Assembly (NCBI GenBank): GCA_002104985.1
Contig: MCGO01000025.1
Location: 310,001-374,000 of the forward strand
DNA from: Rhizoclosmatium globosum
Lineage: Eukaryota; Chytridiomycota; Chytridiomycetes; Chytridiales; Chytriomycetaceae
Length of the DNA: 64,000 nt
Direction of reading: 5' to 3'
Shown: piece after piece, positions 21,904-31,545 of the stretch
How the letters are laid out: each line of letters begins with the position of its first letter
Numbering within the stretch: the first letter of the stretch is position 1
Position numbers and translations under genes: made by a program
Notes under the pieces: model-generated
Databases searched by the model: none
What the model saw: the letters and a program-made list of their open reading frames with translations, nothing else
What the model was told of the DNA's origin: nothing

Positions 21904-22047
21904 AGTTTTGAAGAGGAAAGATTTACCCCCATACGATATAAGGTTGAACAATTTTTCAAACGCGAATGTGGATAACTTAATTAAATATTAGGCGGGCTCT
22001 ATGAGGCGGAAAGGGGAATAAAGGAAAAAGGCTCCAAAATAAGAAAG

Positions 22048-23082
22048 CTACTTTGACTTTAAATAAATAACTGTGCTCCGTCTTGCGCCAGGAATAGGCG
22101 GTGCTGAGTCCAGGGGACCTTGCACGGAAGATCGCCCCCCGTCTGTTGAATTTGACTGTGAACCTTCCATTCCTGATCGTGAAACCACAGAATTCTTTCC
22201 AGATGCAGCGGTAATTCTAGCACGAAGGTTTTTTTCCTCTCGGTGATCGTGACGAAACAGGCTGACTTTCATCATCAGAAGTACTGAAAATGTGACCATA
22301 ACAACTAGCTCGCTAAATATATACAATATGATAAGTTTGGTGATATAATAAGCAACATAGAATCCTAGCGTGAAAAGTGACGTAACAATGGTTGCAATAC
22401 CATATCGTGATACTATGCTGAGCTTTCCATCAGCTTCAATGGAAATACCAGCGGTATTGGCCTTCTTGACATATATTGTGAAAGCAGTCAATAAGACCAA
22501 GTCAAACGCGATTACAATGCTTCCGCATACAACTGTTAAAATTCCACTCATGGAATCGAGGATTGGTTGGGTCGCAGAACGATTGCTAAATCGCATAAAA
22601 CAAAGTATAACATCAGGAATGCATTGAAGAACGATGATTGGTGGAATAAGGAATATTGACCTTGTTGCCCACATCCCAAATTGTGGAAAAACACGTTTCA
22701 CAACGAAAATACCGCGTTTCCATACGTAATATACATAGAATGATTCAGAGAGAGAGATAAATACAGAAACCATCGTCTTGGTTATGTTGGGATCGTATTT
22801 TGCGGTTCTTAAGGCTGAGGATGTATAGTAACCAGTTGTTGATAGTGCCATCATACCGAGTGCATTATTTAGTGGCGTAAAAATAAGTCCTAGCGTTGTA
22901 GTTCTATTCGCACAGGAGTTTCGGAGGCTTGACGATTCTGACTGCAATCGCTTGGGAAGCTCTTGTGTAACAACGAACCAAATCAAATAGAGAAATCCCG
23001 AAAAACAAATTGCCGCTGCGGTGCTCAGTGGCACGATAAGGCATAAGGATTTTGGACAGGTGAGGACGGCTATGTTGGACAT
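22048..23082 (-). CDS. Seven-helix membrane protein, tandem array member 6
   Basis: 344 residues, one exon, ATG at 23082. Family landmarks: YLIWFVVTQELPKR, FTPLNNALGMMALSTTGYY, SESFYVYYVWKRGIFVVKR, FDLVLLTAFTIYVKKA, DGKLSIVSRYGIATI and LLMMKVSLFRHD. The extracellular loop between helices 4 and 5 has an N-R-S glycosylation site. The tail contains SGKNSVVSRSGMEGSQS, again Ser-rich with basic residues. The upstream neighbour's stop lies only 57 bp from this start. Confidence 0.82.
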   Translation of the reverse strand: MSNIAVLTCPKSLCLIVPLSTAAAICFSGFLYLIWFVVTQELPKRLQSESSSLRNSCANRTTTLGLIFTPLNNALGMMALSTTGYYTSSALRTAKYDPNITKTMVSVFISLSESFYVYYVWKRGIFVVKRVFPQFGMWATRSIFLIPPIIVLQCIPDVILCFMRFSNRSATQPILDSMSGILTVVCGSIVIAFDLVLLTAFTIYVKKANTAGISIEADGKLSIVSRYGIATIVTSLFTLGFYVAYYITKLIILYIFSELVVMVTFSVLLMMKVSLFRHDHREEKNLRARITAASGKNSVVSRSGMEGSQSNSTDGGRSSVQGPLDSAPPIPGARRSTVIYLKSK

Positions 23083-23139
23083 CGTTAACAAGAGATTTTC
23101 ATTTCAAAAACCCTGTAATAAACGAAAGAAATTGTACAT

Positions 23140-24061
23140 CTATTTCAATTTTTGAGCTGAGCCAACTTCTGAATTTGATGTATTCCCACTTTTTCCATTA
23201 TTAATTCTTGCATCCAAAATTTGTTGTTCCTTAACTTTGTGATAGAATAGACGGAGCTTCATTCTGATCAGTAGCGCAAACGTGATACCAATGATAAGTT
23301 CACTTGCAACGTACGTTATAACTAGATTGGTCATGAACGAAATGATGTACAACAGTAACGCAGTTAGGGATACTAAAATCGTCTCAATGCCATTTCTTGC
23401 AACAATCAACAGCTTTTTATCGGCCTCAACAGAGGCTCCAGCATCATGGGCTTGTCTGACAAGCTTTATGAATGCCGTCAACAACAATAAATCGAATCCG
23501 ACTACAACAACCCCTGCAACAGCTGTCAAAATACCGCTCATGGATTCAAAAACCGGTTGCTCATCAGTATTATTCCCAATTCTCAAGAAACATAGCACAA
23601 TGTCGGGAAAAGACTGGCAAAGTATGACGGGCGGAATAACAGCCGTAACGTAAGATACAACCTTTGCAAGACGAGGGAAAACGCGCCTCACAACGAACAA
23701 TCCACGCTGAGTTATAAAATAGACGTACGAAAATTCAGAAAGAGATAAAAAAAAGAGATACAAAGGTCTTGGAGACGATGCCGCCAAAAGCAACAATTCG
23801 CAAAACCGACAATGTGTAGTACCCCGTCAGTGACAAGGACATTATAAACAGAGCATTATTAAGTGGTGTAAATACAATTTTGAGTGGAGAATGTTGTGGA
23901 GAACTATTTACGTGTCGATTGTTGAGACTCGATGAATCAATCTGCAATCTTCGAGGAAACTCCTGAGTAACGACAAACCAAATCAGATAAAGCAGTCCAA
24001 AGAACGACAGAACGGCTGCGATACTTAGCAAGATGAGAGACAAAAGCAATTCAATAGGCAT
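23140..24061 (-). pseudogene. Seven-helix membrane protein, array member 5, broken by a frameshift
   Basis: A family member read in two frames. The first part runs from the ATG at 24061 through FTPLNNALFIMSLSLTGYY to helix 3. The second frame continues SEFSYVYFITQRGLFVVRR through FDLLLLTAFIKLVRQA and ALLIRMKLRLF to a stop at 23140. The frames meet at a run of eight A (plus strand, 23747-23754). Seven would restore VSLFLSLSE, exactly as in the paralogs. So there is one extra base. It is either a real inactivating mutation, a polymorphic homopolymer or a base-calling error. The rest of the gene is intact, with no other stop, which favours a very recent loss or an error. Confidence 0.8.
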
Positions 24062-24128
24062 TCAGACGAGTAGATTTACAAATTATATTGTTCGTGAAAA
24101 TTTTAACACAATATGAGAAAAAGTTAAC

Positions 24129-25151
24129 TTATTTGGAGTTATGATTCGTCACACTACTTTGCCTTACGCTGGCCAAACGCATTTCCTCCTCTCGCGTTGC
24201 AGAAACAGAAGCTGTTCTCTCTGCTTCCGATTTTGACACCGCGCAGCACTTTTCAGACTTTGCATTAATTCGATCTTGAAGATTTTGTTCCTCTGTGTTC
24301 TCTTGCCGAAATAAACGTAATTTCATGGCTAACAACAATGCAAAGATGAGGCCAACCTCCAACTCACTAATAATATGGGCAATTTCACTTCCTTTCAGAG
24401 CATACAGTGCGTAAATTAGCAGCGCTGTGATGGATATAACGTCCGCCGCTATTCCATATTGGCAAATAATTGTGAGTTTTCTGTCTGCCTTTAATCCAAG
24501 GCCCTCGTCATCAGCTCGCCGAACATACTTGATGAAAGCTGCTAATAAAAGTACATCAAATCCAATCACGCATACCCCTGCGAAAGCAACGAGTCCGTTT
24601 CCTATTGCAGCAAATAGCTTTAAATTTAAGCCACTCACGCGATTTTCCAAAACACACAAAATAATGTTGGGTACAGGCTGCAGATGTATTATTGGCGTAA
24701 TCACGTAGATGGAATACGAGAGAACCGTCGCAAGCTGCTTGAATACGCGTTTCACCACAAACATTCCTCTCTTCCATGAGTAATATACGTAGGTCGATTC
24801 AATAGCCGAAAAAAACACGCCAACCATTGTGTTGAGGACATGAAATTGAAATCCTTCAAAATATGGCCTTGCTGCTGAAGAAGCATAGTATCCTACCAAT
24901 GACAATGCCATAAGGCCCAGTGAAATGTTAAAGGGTGAAAATAAAATTTTGAGCGTAGACTTCTTCACGGTTCGTGAGTTGTTACTTTGGATGTTTGAAG
25001 ATTCATTTTTAGACCGTTTTGGTATCTCTTGAGTGACCACGAACCAAATCAAATACGTGAAGCCAATAAGAGATAGAAATGATGCGGTACTTAAAATAAC
25101 GATGGAAGGGATGCTCTTTGGAGTTGTGTCAACAGTGGTTTGGTTGGTCAT
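24129..25151 (-). CDS. Seven-helix membrane protein, tandem array member 4
   Basis: 340 residues, one exon. It begins MTNQTTVDT with an N-glycosylation sequon in the predicted outside N-terminus. Landmarks: YLIWFVVTQEIPKR, FSPFNISLGLMALSLVGYY, ESTYVYYSWKRGMFVVKR, FDVLLLAAFIKYVRRA, DRKLTIICQYGIAAD (Gln replaces the usual Arg of RYG) and LLAMKLRLFRQE. A long charged tail of alternating Glu/Arg ends in SSVTNHNSK. Its ATG is only 27 bp after the stop of the upstream paralog, the tightest gap of the array. Confidence 0.82.
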   Translation of the reverse strand: MTNQTTVDTTPKSIPSIVILSTASFLSLIGFTYLIWFVVTQEIPKRSKNESSNIQSNNSRTVKKSTLKILFSPFNISLGLMALSLVGYYASSAARPYFEGFQFHVLNTMVGVFFSAIESTYVYYSWKRGMFVVKRVFKQLATVLSYSIYVITPIIHLQPVPNIILCVLENRVSGLNLKLFAAIGNGLVAFAGVCVIGFDVLLLAAFIKYVRRADDEGLGLKADRKLTIICQYGIAADVISITALLIYALYALKGSEIAHIISELEVGLIFALLLAMKLRLFRQENTEEQNLQDRINAKSEKCCAVSKSEAERTASVSATREEEMRLASVRQSSVTNHNSK

Positions 25152-25178
25152 TTTGGAGTGAACAAGGGATTTTCAGTA

Positions 25179-26201
25179 TTACTTTTTATTCACACTCATT
25201 ACAACCGTACTTCTTTTCGCGTTTGGTAGTGGAGGCGCTGTTTCTGACTGGGATGGTATACCAATTGACTCCACTTCACCAGAAATCCCTAGTTCAAGTC
25301 CTGACAACTTTGACGAATATGAAGTTTTTTCAGATTTTCCAGTGATTCGTGCTTGAAGGTTCTGCGCTTCCTGGATTTCTTGATGAAATAAACTCACTTT
25401 CATCCCCAATAGCAGGGCAAAGATGAGTCCCAAGACAAGCTGACTCACAGTATTGAAGGCAACAATGCCTGTAACAAAATATAGTACGAATATGGCGAGT
25501 GTTGTGAGGGAAGTGGCGATTGCCCCAATTCCGTATCTGCAAACAATAACCAACTTTTTGTCTGATTCAATAGAAGCACCAGCAACATTAGCTTTTCGCA
25601 CAAACTGGATGAAAGCAGAGAGCAAAACCAAGTCAAATGCTATCACACACAGCCCAGAAAGCGCAATAAACCCGTTCCCAACAGTTTCAAATCGTTTCAC
25701 ATTTAATCCTTCCACTCGAGGTTTAAGGTAGCACAGAACCAAGTTTGGGATGGATTGTACAAGAATAATTGACAGGATCACGTAAATTGATCTTTCTGCA
25801 AAGGATGTAAGACGGGGAAATTCGCGCTTCAAAACAAATATTCCACGTTTCCATGCATAGTATACATAAGAAGATTCTATGAAAGAAAGGAAAAGGCTAA
25901 CCATCGCGTTTGTCACATTGAATTGATATCCTGTGGAGAGTGCCCGAGTTGCAGCTGAACTATAGTATCCGATGAAAGAGATGGCCATTATCGCGAGAGA
26001 TGTATTAAATGGTGTAAACAATATACGCCGTATGGATCTTGGAGGCTCGTTAGAGTTGTGCATAGATGATCCTGAAAGTTCCTTTGTTGCAACGAACCAA
26101 ACCAAATAAAGGAACCCAAACGAGAGCAAAACACAAGCTATGCTTAGTGGGAGAGTCGTTGACAGCATCGTCGCTTCTGTGGGAAGAGTCTCGGTTATCA
26201 T
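25179..26201 (-). CDS. Seven-helix membrane protein, tandem array member 3
   Basis: 340 residues, one exon. Landmarks: YLVWFVATKELSGSS, FTPFNTSLAIMAISFIGYY, ESSYVYYAWKRGIFVLKR, FDLVLLSAFIQFVRKA, DKKLVIVCRYGIGAI and LLGMKVSLFHQE. The tail includes ARITGKSEKTSYSSKLSG and ends KRSTVVMSVNKK, close in style to member 6 (RRSTVIYLKSK). Predicted N-out/C-in topology. Next gene starts 27 bp after its stop. Confidence 0.82.
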   Translation of the reverse strand: MITETLPTEATMLSTTLPLSIACVLLSFGFLYLVWFVATKELSGSSMHNSNEPPRSIRRILFTPFNTSLAIMAISFIGYYSSAATRALSTGYQFNVTNAMVSLFLSFIESSYVYYAWKRGIFVLKREFPRLTSFAERSIYVILSIILVQSIPNLVLCYLKPRVEGLNVKRFETVGNGFIALSGLCVIAFDLVLLSAFIQFVRKANVAGASIESDKKLVIVCRYGIGAIATSLTTLAIFVLYFVTGIVAFNTVSQLVLGLIFALLLGMKVSLFHQEIQEAQNLQARITGKSEKTSYSSKLSGLELGISGEVESIGIPSQSETAPPLPNAKRSTVVMSVNKK

Positions 26202-26250
26202 TTCACAAGTGATTTACTATACTCAGAAAATGAAATAATTTAAAAATAGG

Positions 26251-27348
26251 TTACATCATACTCCTGAAACTTGGACTTCTCTTGATTGAAGGTTTTTCTT
26301 GATTTATTTTCTCGATTATGGGTGCATTTGGTGACAGTGCTTTTGTAGATGCAGATCGACTGAGAGATCCAACTCTTACAGAAGACTCAATGCTCGTCGT
26401 CTTTCTATTTTCAACATCCCTACTTGCATTCGCTGCACGTGATAATCGTTTCTCCAGCTCATTTCGTTCGTTTTGTTGCAATTTGACTTTCATCTGGAGT
26501 AGTACCCCAAACACGACACCCAGCCATAAGTACATCATCACAGCAAACACCTCAGCAAAAAAATAGTATAAAACAAAACAGGAGAGGGACATGATCCCTG
26601 CGGAAACGGCCATGCTTCCATAACGAGCTACAATCAGGAATCGTAAGTCAACTCGAGATTCAGTTGATATTGTCTTTTGCATAAACTTGACGAAAACAAC
26701 CAATAGAAACAAGTCGAATGATATAGCAATGACACCACAGGTAAGATTCAAAGCAAACATAATTTGATGCAATACAGACGATAACGCTGGTTTTGCCCCA
26801 AGGGAAATAAATACGATTGACGGAACGTCCTGGATGATTAAAAATATAGGAATGATTTGTGAAAATACTTTGATGAAGCTCGAATAGTCTGGAAATATTT
26901 CTTGAACAATGGGACCAGCCCTTTTACCAGAGAAATAAACATAGCCGGCTTCATAGAATGATATTCCTATTGTAGCCAAGGTGGTATAGATATCAAACGC
27001 AAAAGAATGAGAAGGTACTGAGAACATCAGCGCAACAACAACATAAACTCCAGTCAGTGAGAGTGACATCACAATAAGACTTGCGTTGAATGGTGTGGCT
27101 GCACTATGATGATTATGCTTGAAAAAAGATGCCATCGTGTTTGTTGTATAATTTGTATTGCTACGACTATCTGTTCCCGTGCTGCTCCGAGAACTTCTTC
27201 TCTTGTTCTCAAGCTGTGCTTCTCTGAATACAAGGAAGAGTAAAACGACAAAGCCAAAGAAGGAAATCGTTGCTGCACACGCCATTATGATACAATACGC
27301 GTTTGGAGCCGCTGTAAGTCGGTCTTCGACTTCTAACGTCACGTTCAT
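26251..27348 (-). CDS. Seven-helix membrane protein, tandem array member 2
   Basis: 365 residues, one exon; starts MNVTLEVEDRLTAAPN with an N-V-T sequon. It forms a subgroup with member 1: both keep a long Ser-rich first cytosolic loop (RRSSRSSTGTDSRSN), ATPFNASLIVMSLSLTG in helix 2, YEAGYVYFSGKRAGPIVQE after helix 3, FDLFLLVVFVKFMQKT after helix 5, DLRFLIVARYGSMAV and LLQMKVKLQQNERNE after helix 7. The tail contains several basic Ser motifs (SLSRSAST, IKRSPSFRSMM). Confidence 0.82.
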   Translation of the reverse strand: MNVTLEVEDRLTAAPNAYCIIMACAATISFFGFVVLLFLVFREAQLENKRRSSRSSTGTDSRSNTNYTTNTMASFFKHNHHSAATPFNASLIVMSLSLTGVYVVVALMFSVPSHSFAFDIYTTLATIGISFYEAGYVYFSGKRAGPIVQEIFPDYSSFIKVFSQIIPIFLIIQDVPSIVFISLGAKPALSSVLHQIMFALNLTCGVIAISFDLFLLVVFVKFMQKTISTESRVDLRFLIVARYGSMAVSAGIMSLSCFVLYYFFAEVFAVMMYLWLGVVFGVLLQMKVKLQQNERNELEKRLSRAANASRDVENRKTTSIESSVRVGSLSRSASTKALSPNAPIIEKINQEKPSIKRSPSFRSMM

Positions 27349-27407
27349 TGTTTGAGTTTTTTATTTCTGGAAATCAATAGGCAAATCATGTACACTGTTA
27401 AAGAACT

Positions 27408-28523
27408 TTATTCATTACGTATTATATTTCTGAAGCTGGGACTACGCGATAATGTCTCGCGACTCTTGTGAATATTCTGACCAGCCGGAGCCAACAATGA
27501 ATCTCGTCCAACTTTAGTGGATGATTCTTTGCTGATATTTACGGCTTTTGTGGAAGTTTCTCGACTGATTTCCTTATTCGCTTCCTTATTCTGAGAGATC
27601 CGTCTTTGCATCTCCTTCCGCTCATTTTCCTGTAACTTGACCTTCATAACGAGCAAGACCCCAAAAATACCGCCCAAGAGCAAATAGGTGATAATTGCAA
27701 ACACGTCTGCAAAGCAAAAGTACAAAACAAAACTAGTCAGAGACATAATACCCATCGAAACGGCTATGCTCCCATAACGAGAAATGATAAGGAAACGTAA
27801 GTCCAGCCGAGATTCTTGTGAGATTGTTTTTTGCATAAACTTGACGAAAACAACCAATAGAAACATATCGAATGAAATCGCTGTGATTCCACAAAGCAGA
27901 TTCAAATAAAACATGATTTGGTGGATCAGAGCTGCGATCGACTGTTTGCATCCGAATGCCATAAAAACAATCAGCGGTAAATCTTGAATAACAAGGAAAG
28001 GAGGCAGAATCACAATGAAGTATCTGATAAAAAGTGAGCAATTGGGAAAGACTTCTTGAACGATTGGTCCTGCGCGTTTTCCAGAGAAGTAGACATACGA
28101 AGCTTCAAAAGCAGATATCGCCACTGTCGCAATAGTATCGTACAGTTCGTAATCAAATGATCGAAAGGGTGCTGTCAATAAAGCTGATATTGAAAGATAA
28201 AGAAGTATTAATGACAAGGACATGATCAGCATGCTAATATTGAATGGAGTAGCTCTGTGGTGAATATCTGAAGCTAAATTTTGTATAGTATAATGAAGTT
28301 TGAAAAGCGGAGTCATAGTATCTGTTTGATTGCTGAGACTCTGGCCCCCTGTGCTAGTTCTTGCGGAACTGCGGCGCCTCGAGTTTGGATGTGATTCTCG
28401 CCAGATAACAATCAACAGTATAATAAGCCCCAAACAGGCAATCATTGCAGCGCTGGCCATAATTACATGGTACACACCGGGAAACGCGGTTAATCGAACA
28501 GGAGGTGTGATTGTAACGTTCAT
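27408..28523 (-). CDS. Seven-helix membrane protein, tandem array member 1
   Basis: 371 residues, one exon. Start at 28523 (MNVTITPPVRLTAFPG) aligns with member 2; the frame is open upstream only from a TTG. Landmarks: RRRSSARTSTGGQS loop, ATPFNISMLIMSLSLI in helix 2, FEASYVYFSGKRAGPIVQE, FDMFLLVVFVKFMQKT, DLRFLIISRYGSIAV and LLVMKVKLQENERKE. The tail ends LSRSPSFRNIIRNE, nearly the same as member 2. First gene of the array, 44 bp downstream of the ERT1-like stop codon. Confidence 0.82.
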   Translation of the reverse strand: MNVTITPPVRLTAFPGVYHVIMASAAMIACLGLIILLIVIWRESHPNSRRRSSARTSTGGQSLSNQTDTMTPLFKLHYTIQNLASDIHHRATPFNISMLIMSLSLILLYLSISALLTAPFRSFDYELYDTIATVAISAFEASYVYFSGKRAGPIVQEVFPNCSLFIRYFIVILPPFLVIQDLPLIVFMAFGCKQSIAALIHQIMFYLNLLCGITAISFDMFLLVVFVKFMQKTISQESRLDLRFLIISRYGSIAVSMGIMSLTSFVLYFCFADVFAIITYLLLGGIFGVLLVMKVKLQENERKEMQRRISQNKEANKEISRETSTKAVNISKESSTKVGRDSLLAPAGQNIHKSRETLSRSPSFRNIIRNE

Positions 28524-28567
28524 TGTTTGTGAATGAATAGAAGAAGATTTATTTTTCAACAAGCAGC

Positions 28568-29942
28568 TCAATCTTTCCTCGACTGAAAAAGAGGGAGGAA
28601 ATTTCCAATGACAGCTGTTTGAAAGAGTTAGTATCTAATTCATATAAATATTCCAAAGCGACTTACCCAAAGGGACATCAAAGATATCGCGCTTGATTGT
28701 AAAACATACTGAGCAAGGAATGTTCCGACCAGTGGGACTGACTAGAACACTTCTGACCATCCAGCTACAGTTTTTGTTGTCGAAGGCGGCAGTAGCAAAT
28801 CGTTCCCAGTATTCAATGACACTCTTGGCATCCATCAGTTGGTAGATATATGTACTTTGTTGCGATGTCGTCGGAAGAAGAGTTTCGTGTGGCCAGTCCG
28901 TAAGAAGGCAGAATTCCTTGCCGACAAGAGAGATTTCCCCAGATCTACGCCACACCACAGTTGGAGTTCCTGAATACGTTATCAGCTTTTCATATTCCTG
29001 AATGAAATTAAGGTTAGTCGGTTATATTGAAATTGCCACAACCGCTATAAAAACTTACAATCAGAGTTCGCTGAAAACATTTTTCCATAAACACCAAATC
29101 TTCGTCACTCAGATTCATGATGACAGCCATAAAACTGGGTCTGAATTTCGCGAGGGAGCCGCAAATACGCATAATGTCTTGTTTCTCCATGTGCTCTGCA
29201 ATGTACTTTACAAGGAAGTGATAGCCCTCTCTGTAATCATATGGACGCACGACTTCTCGGTACACACGCTTTGCTTTACGAACGAGCTGATCATTACGGG
29301 CAAGATCAAGAACCACACCAGTTGGTTGAGTTGAAGGGTGTGGGGGAAGGAGGGCATCGTGAGAGTATGGGTTTGTAGGGTGCGACTGCAAATGAAGATG
29401 TGTCGTAGCTGAAGGGTTTGAATCAAGCATATTCGAGAGGAACGAGTATTCCGAGTTGATTGATTCCGAGCCGAAACCGCCGTGGATCAAAAGGGGGTTT
29501 GCGGAAGAGGAAATATTTTGCGGAAGAGCTTGGATTGGATCGGGACCGGGTTGTTGTTGTTGTTGATGTTGTTGGTCTTGTTTTTGATGTGCGGCGGAAG
29601 TCGGATCAATAAAGAAGAGGTCTTCATCGGAGGAAGATGGTTTCAAGTTGGCTGATGGACCCGACAACTGCGACTGGCCCGGTGGCGGAACAAGGGCTTC
29701 TTCGGGGACAATTTCGAGATACTTTGCTCGTTTGCGTTGGCCATCGCGGCTGTTTTTGGTTGGTTTTAGTTGGGTTTTAGTTGATTGAAAGAGAGAAAGA
29801 AACGCTACCACTCGACGCCACGCCGGGTGCAGCGATCACACGGTCGTCCCTCGGAACAGGTCACGTGCGATTGCTGACACGCAAGACAGGCCATGGCGGT
29901 GCGCTCTCGGTCCCGTCGTCCCTTCTCTTTCTGGTCCGTCAT
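28568..29942 (-). CDS. ERT1: Zn2Cys6/PAS transcription factor, AcuK/ERT1-like gluconeogenesis regulator
   Basis: 400 residues. Exons are 29942-29809, 29749-29059, 28997-28667 and 28614-28568. The zinc cluster ACLACQQSHVTCSEGRPC, RCTRRGVEC spans the first intron, which completes the sixth Cys. SHVTC with RPC is the ERT1/AcuK form of the cluster. A Gln/Pro/Ser-rich middle follows. The PAS-like region has FRPSFMAVIMNLSDEDLVFM, EKCFQRTL, ITYSGTPTVVWRRSGEISLV and ends AVIGNFLPLFQ, all family hallmarks. Relatives activate gluconeogenesis and respiration genes on non-fermentable carbon. An earlier in-frame ATG (30017) would start close to the PPIL3 stop and is less likely. The gene is shorter than ascomycete forms. 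Confidence 0.88.
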
Positions 29943-29994
29943 TGGTTGGTTGGATGTTTTATCGAGAAAAGAATAGAGAGAACAATTCTTGGAT

Positions 29995-30748
29995 TTATTG
30001 CGCGAGAGGGTTTGCATGAATCGTGATGCTCTTTATCCTTATATCCTGCAACGGCCGATTGGATCCACCTTCCACAGGCACCTTCTCCAATGCATCCAGC
30101 GTATCCATCCCATCAATCACTTTCCCAAAGACAGTATATTTCGAGTCTAAATGTGCGTGCTTTCCATATGTGATGAAGAACTGAGATTTGTTGGTGTCAG
30201 GGCCTTTGTTGGCCATTGATACGATTCCGCGAGTGTTGTGTTTGAGGGTAGATTTGATTTCGTCTGCGAATGGTGCACCCCAAATACTTTGACCGCCCTT
30301 TCCAGTTCCTGTTGGGTCTCCAGTCTAGTATGGTGGGGTTGGATGTTAGTTGAAACAGGCTTCAGACTGTAGAGTACGCGGGTATCACACAGCGATAGAG
30401 TCGACTTATTTTGATTGACAGATTGATTGTATGACAGATGAGGTAGGTTTGGGGCTGGGTTCGGGTTGGTTGTTGATTGATGTTTGAAGCTTCAACTGCG
30501 CAATTGCCCAACGCATCCTTCCTCATTATCAACCAGTGGATATCTCTCTCTCCTTCGCCTTATATTTTCTCAAGCATGCGACGTATGCTAACCTGAATCA
30601 TAAAGCCTTTGATGTTACGGTGAAACAGGTTGTTGTTGTAGTATCCACTGGCAGCAAGGGCGAGGAAGTTCTCTGCTGTTCGCGGTACTGCTTCACAAAA
30701 TAGTTCGATTTTGAGGTCTCCAAGGTCAGTGTGGAGTGTGACAGACAT
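29995..30748 (-). CDS. PPIL3: Spliceosomal cyclophilin PPIL3
   Basis: Peptidyl-prolyl isomerase of 161 residues, the same length as human PPIL3. Exons are 30748-30593 and 30324-29995, with a 268-nt intron, long for this genome. Signature segments: [64 protein letters not shown] and the end [12 protein letters not shown], which is diagnostic for PPIL3. PPIL3 is found in spliceosomal complexes. The long intron holds one AACTGCGCA element. Confidence 0.95.
30494..30502 (+). promoter_or_regulatory. AACTGCGCA element in the PPIL3 intron
   Basis: Exact 9-mer copy inside the 268-nt intron of PPIL3, preceded by TTC as in the BUD31 intron (TTCAACTGCGCA in both). Function unproven. Confidence 0.35.
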
Positions 30749-31545
30749 AGGTTTGATAGAAGTTTCTTCCTTCTTTTTTTTAATCTATTCATTGCTCTTC
30801 TCGATATAACTTAAGTAAGTGATTTATATATTGATAAGTATTTTAAACGTTTCCTGTGAATTCAATGCATGAAAATTGATTCCAACCTGATAACCTTATT
30901 TGAAGACCTAAATTCGATTGTAGACAATAGAAAATAATTCACTGTGTACATTCTAGTTTTTATTTTAAGTGTACATTATAAGGCTGTGGCTTCAAGCTAA
31001 TATCAGCCTTATATCATCATCACACTTTATCTATTCTTATATAATTCTGTCTCTTAGACCAGTGAGCTCCTGGTTATCTATTGTTTAACTATGGCGTTTC
31101 GCCGGTGGGGTGCTGTTCGATTTACAGAAATCAGCTGTGAGAATGATATAGTACCTCCAAAGAAGGCACTTGCATCGTAAACCTTCACCATTGAGATGAT
31201 AGCGTATCTGCCGAATCAATGTGCCGCCTTTTCCTGATCCAAATAACCCGCGTGATGTTATAAGTGATATGGGCTTGTCAATTTTCCAACTTGAAACTTG
31301 TGACCGCCGCGGACATAGTGATTTAAGGAACGACTCATCTTCTTACCCTCTCATAAGATTGAATCGACGTTAAAACGTCATGCTCCCCCGATCCACGTTC
31401 TCTGACAGGGACGGTGCCGCCACTTGTGTCGCAAAGCAGAAATTCAATTTGGAGACCGAAAAATCATCTCCACTTTCGTTCCTCAAGAAAGTCCCCTAAA
31501 CCAAGAAAGCGTCACCCTCATACTAGTCAACGCTTGCACCACACA
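30749..31545. other. Intergenic region with no supported gene
   Basis: About 800 bp between the divergent starts of PPIL3 and the Val/Glu-rich gene. It is AT-rich on the left. A 29-codon frame from 31091 is the only ATG frame seen and has no support. It should hold both promoters and possibly a 5' untranslated exon. Confidence 0.5.
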
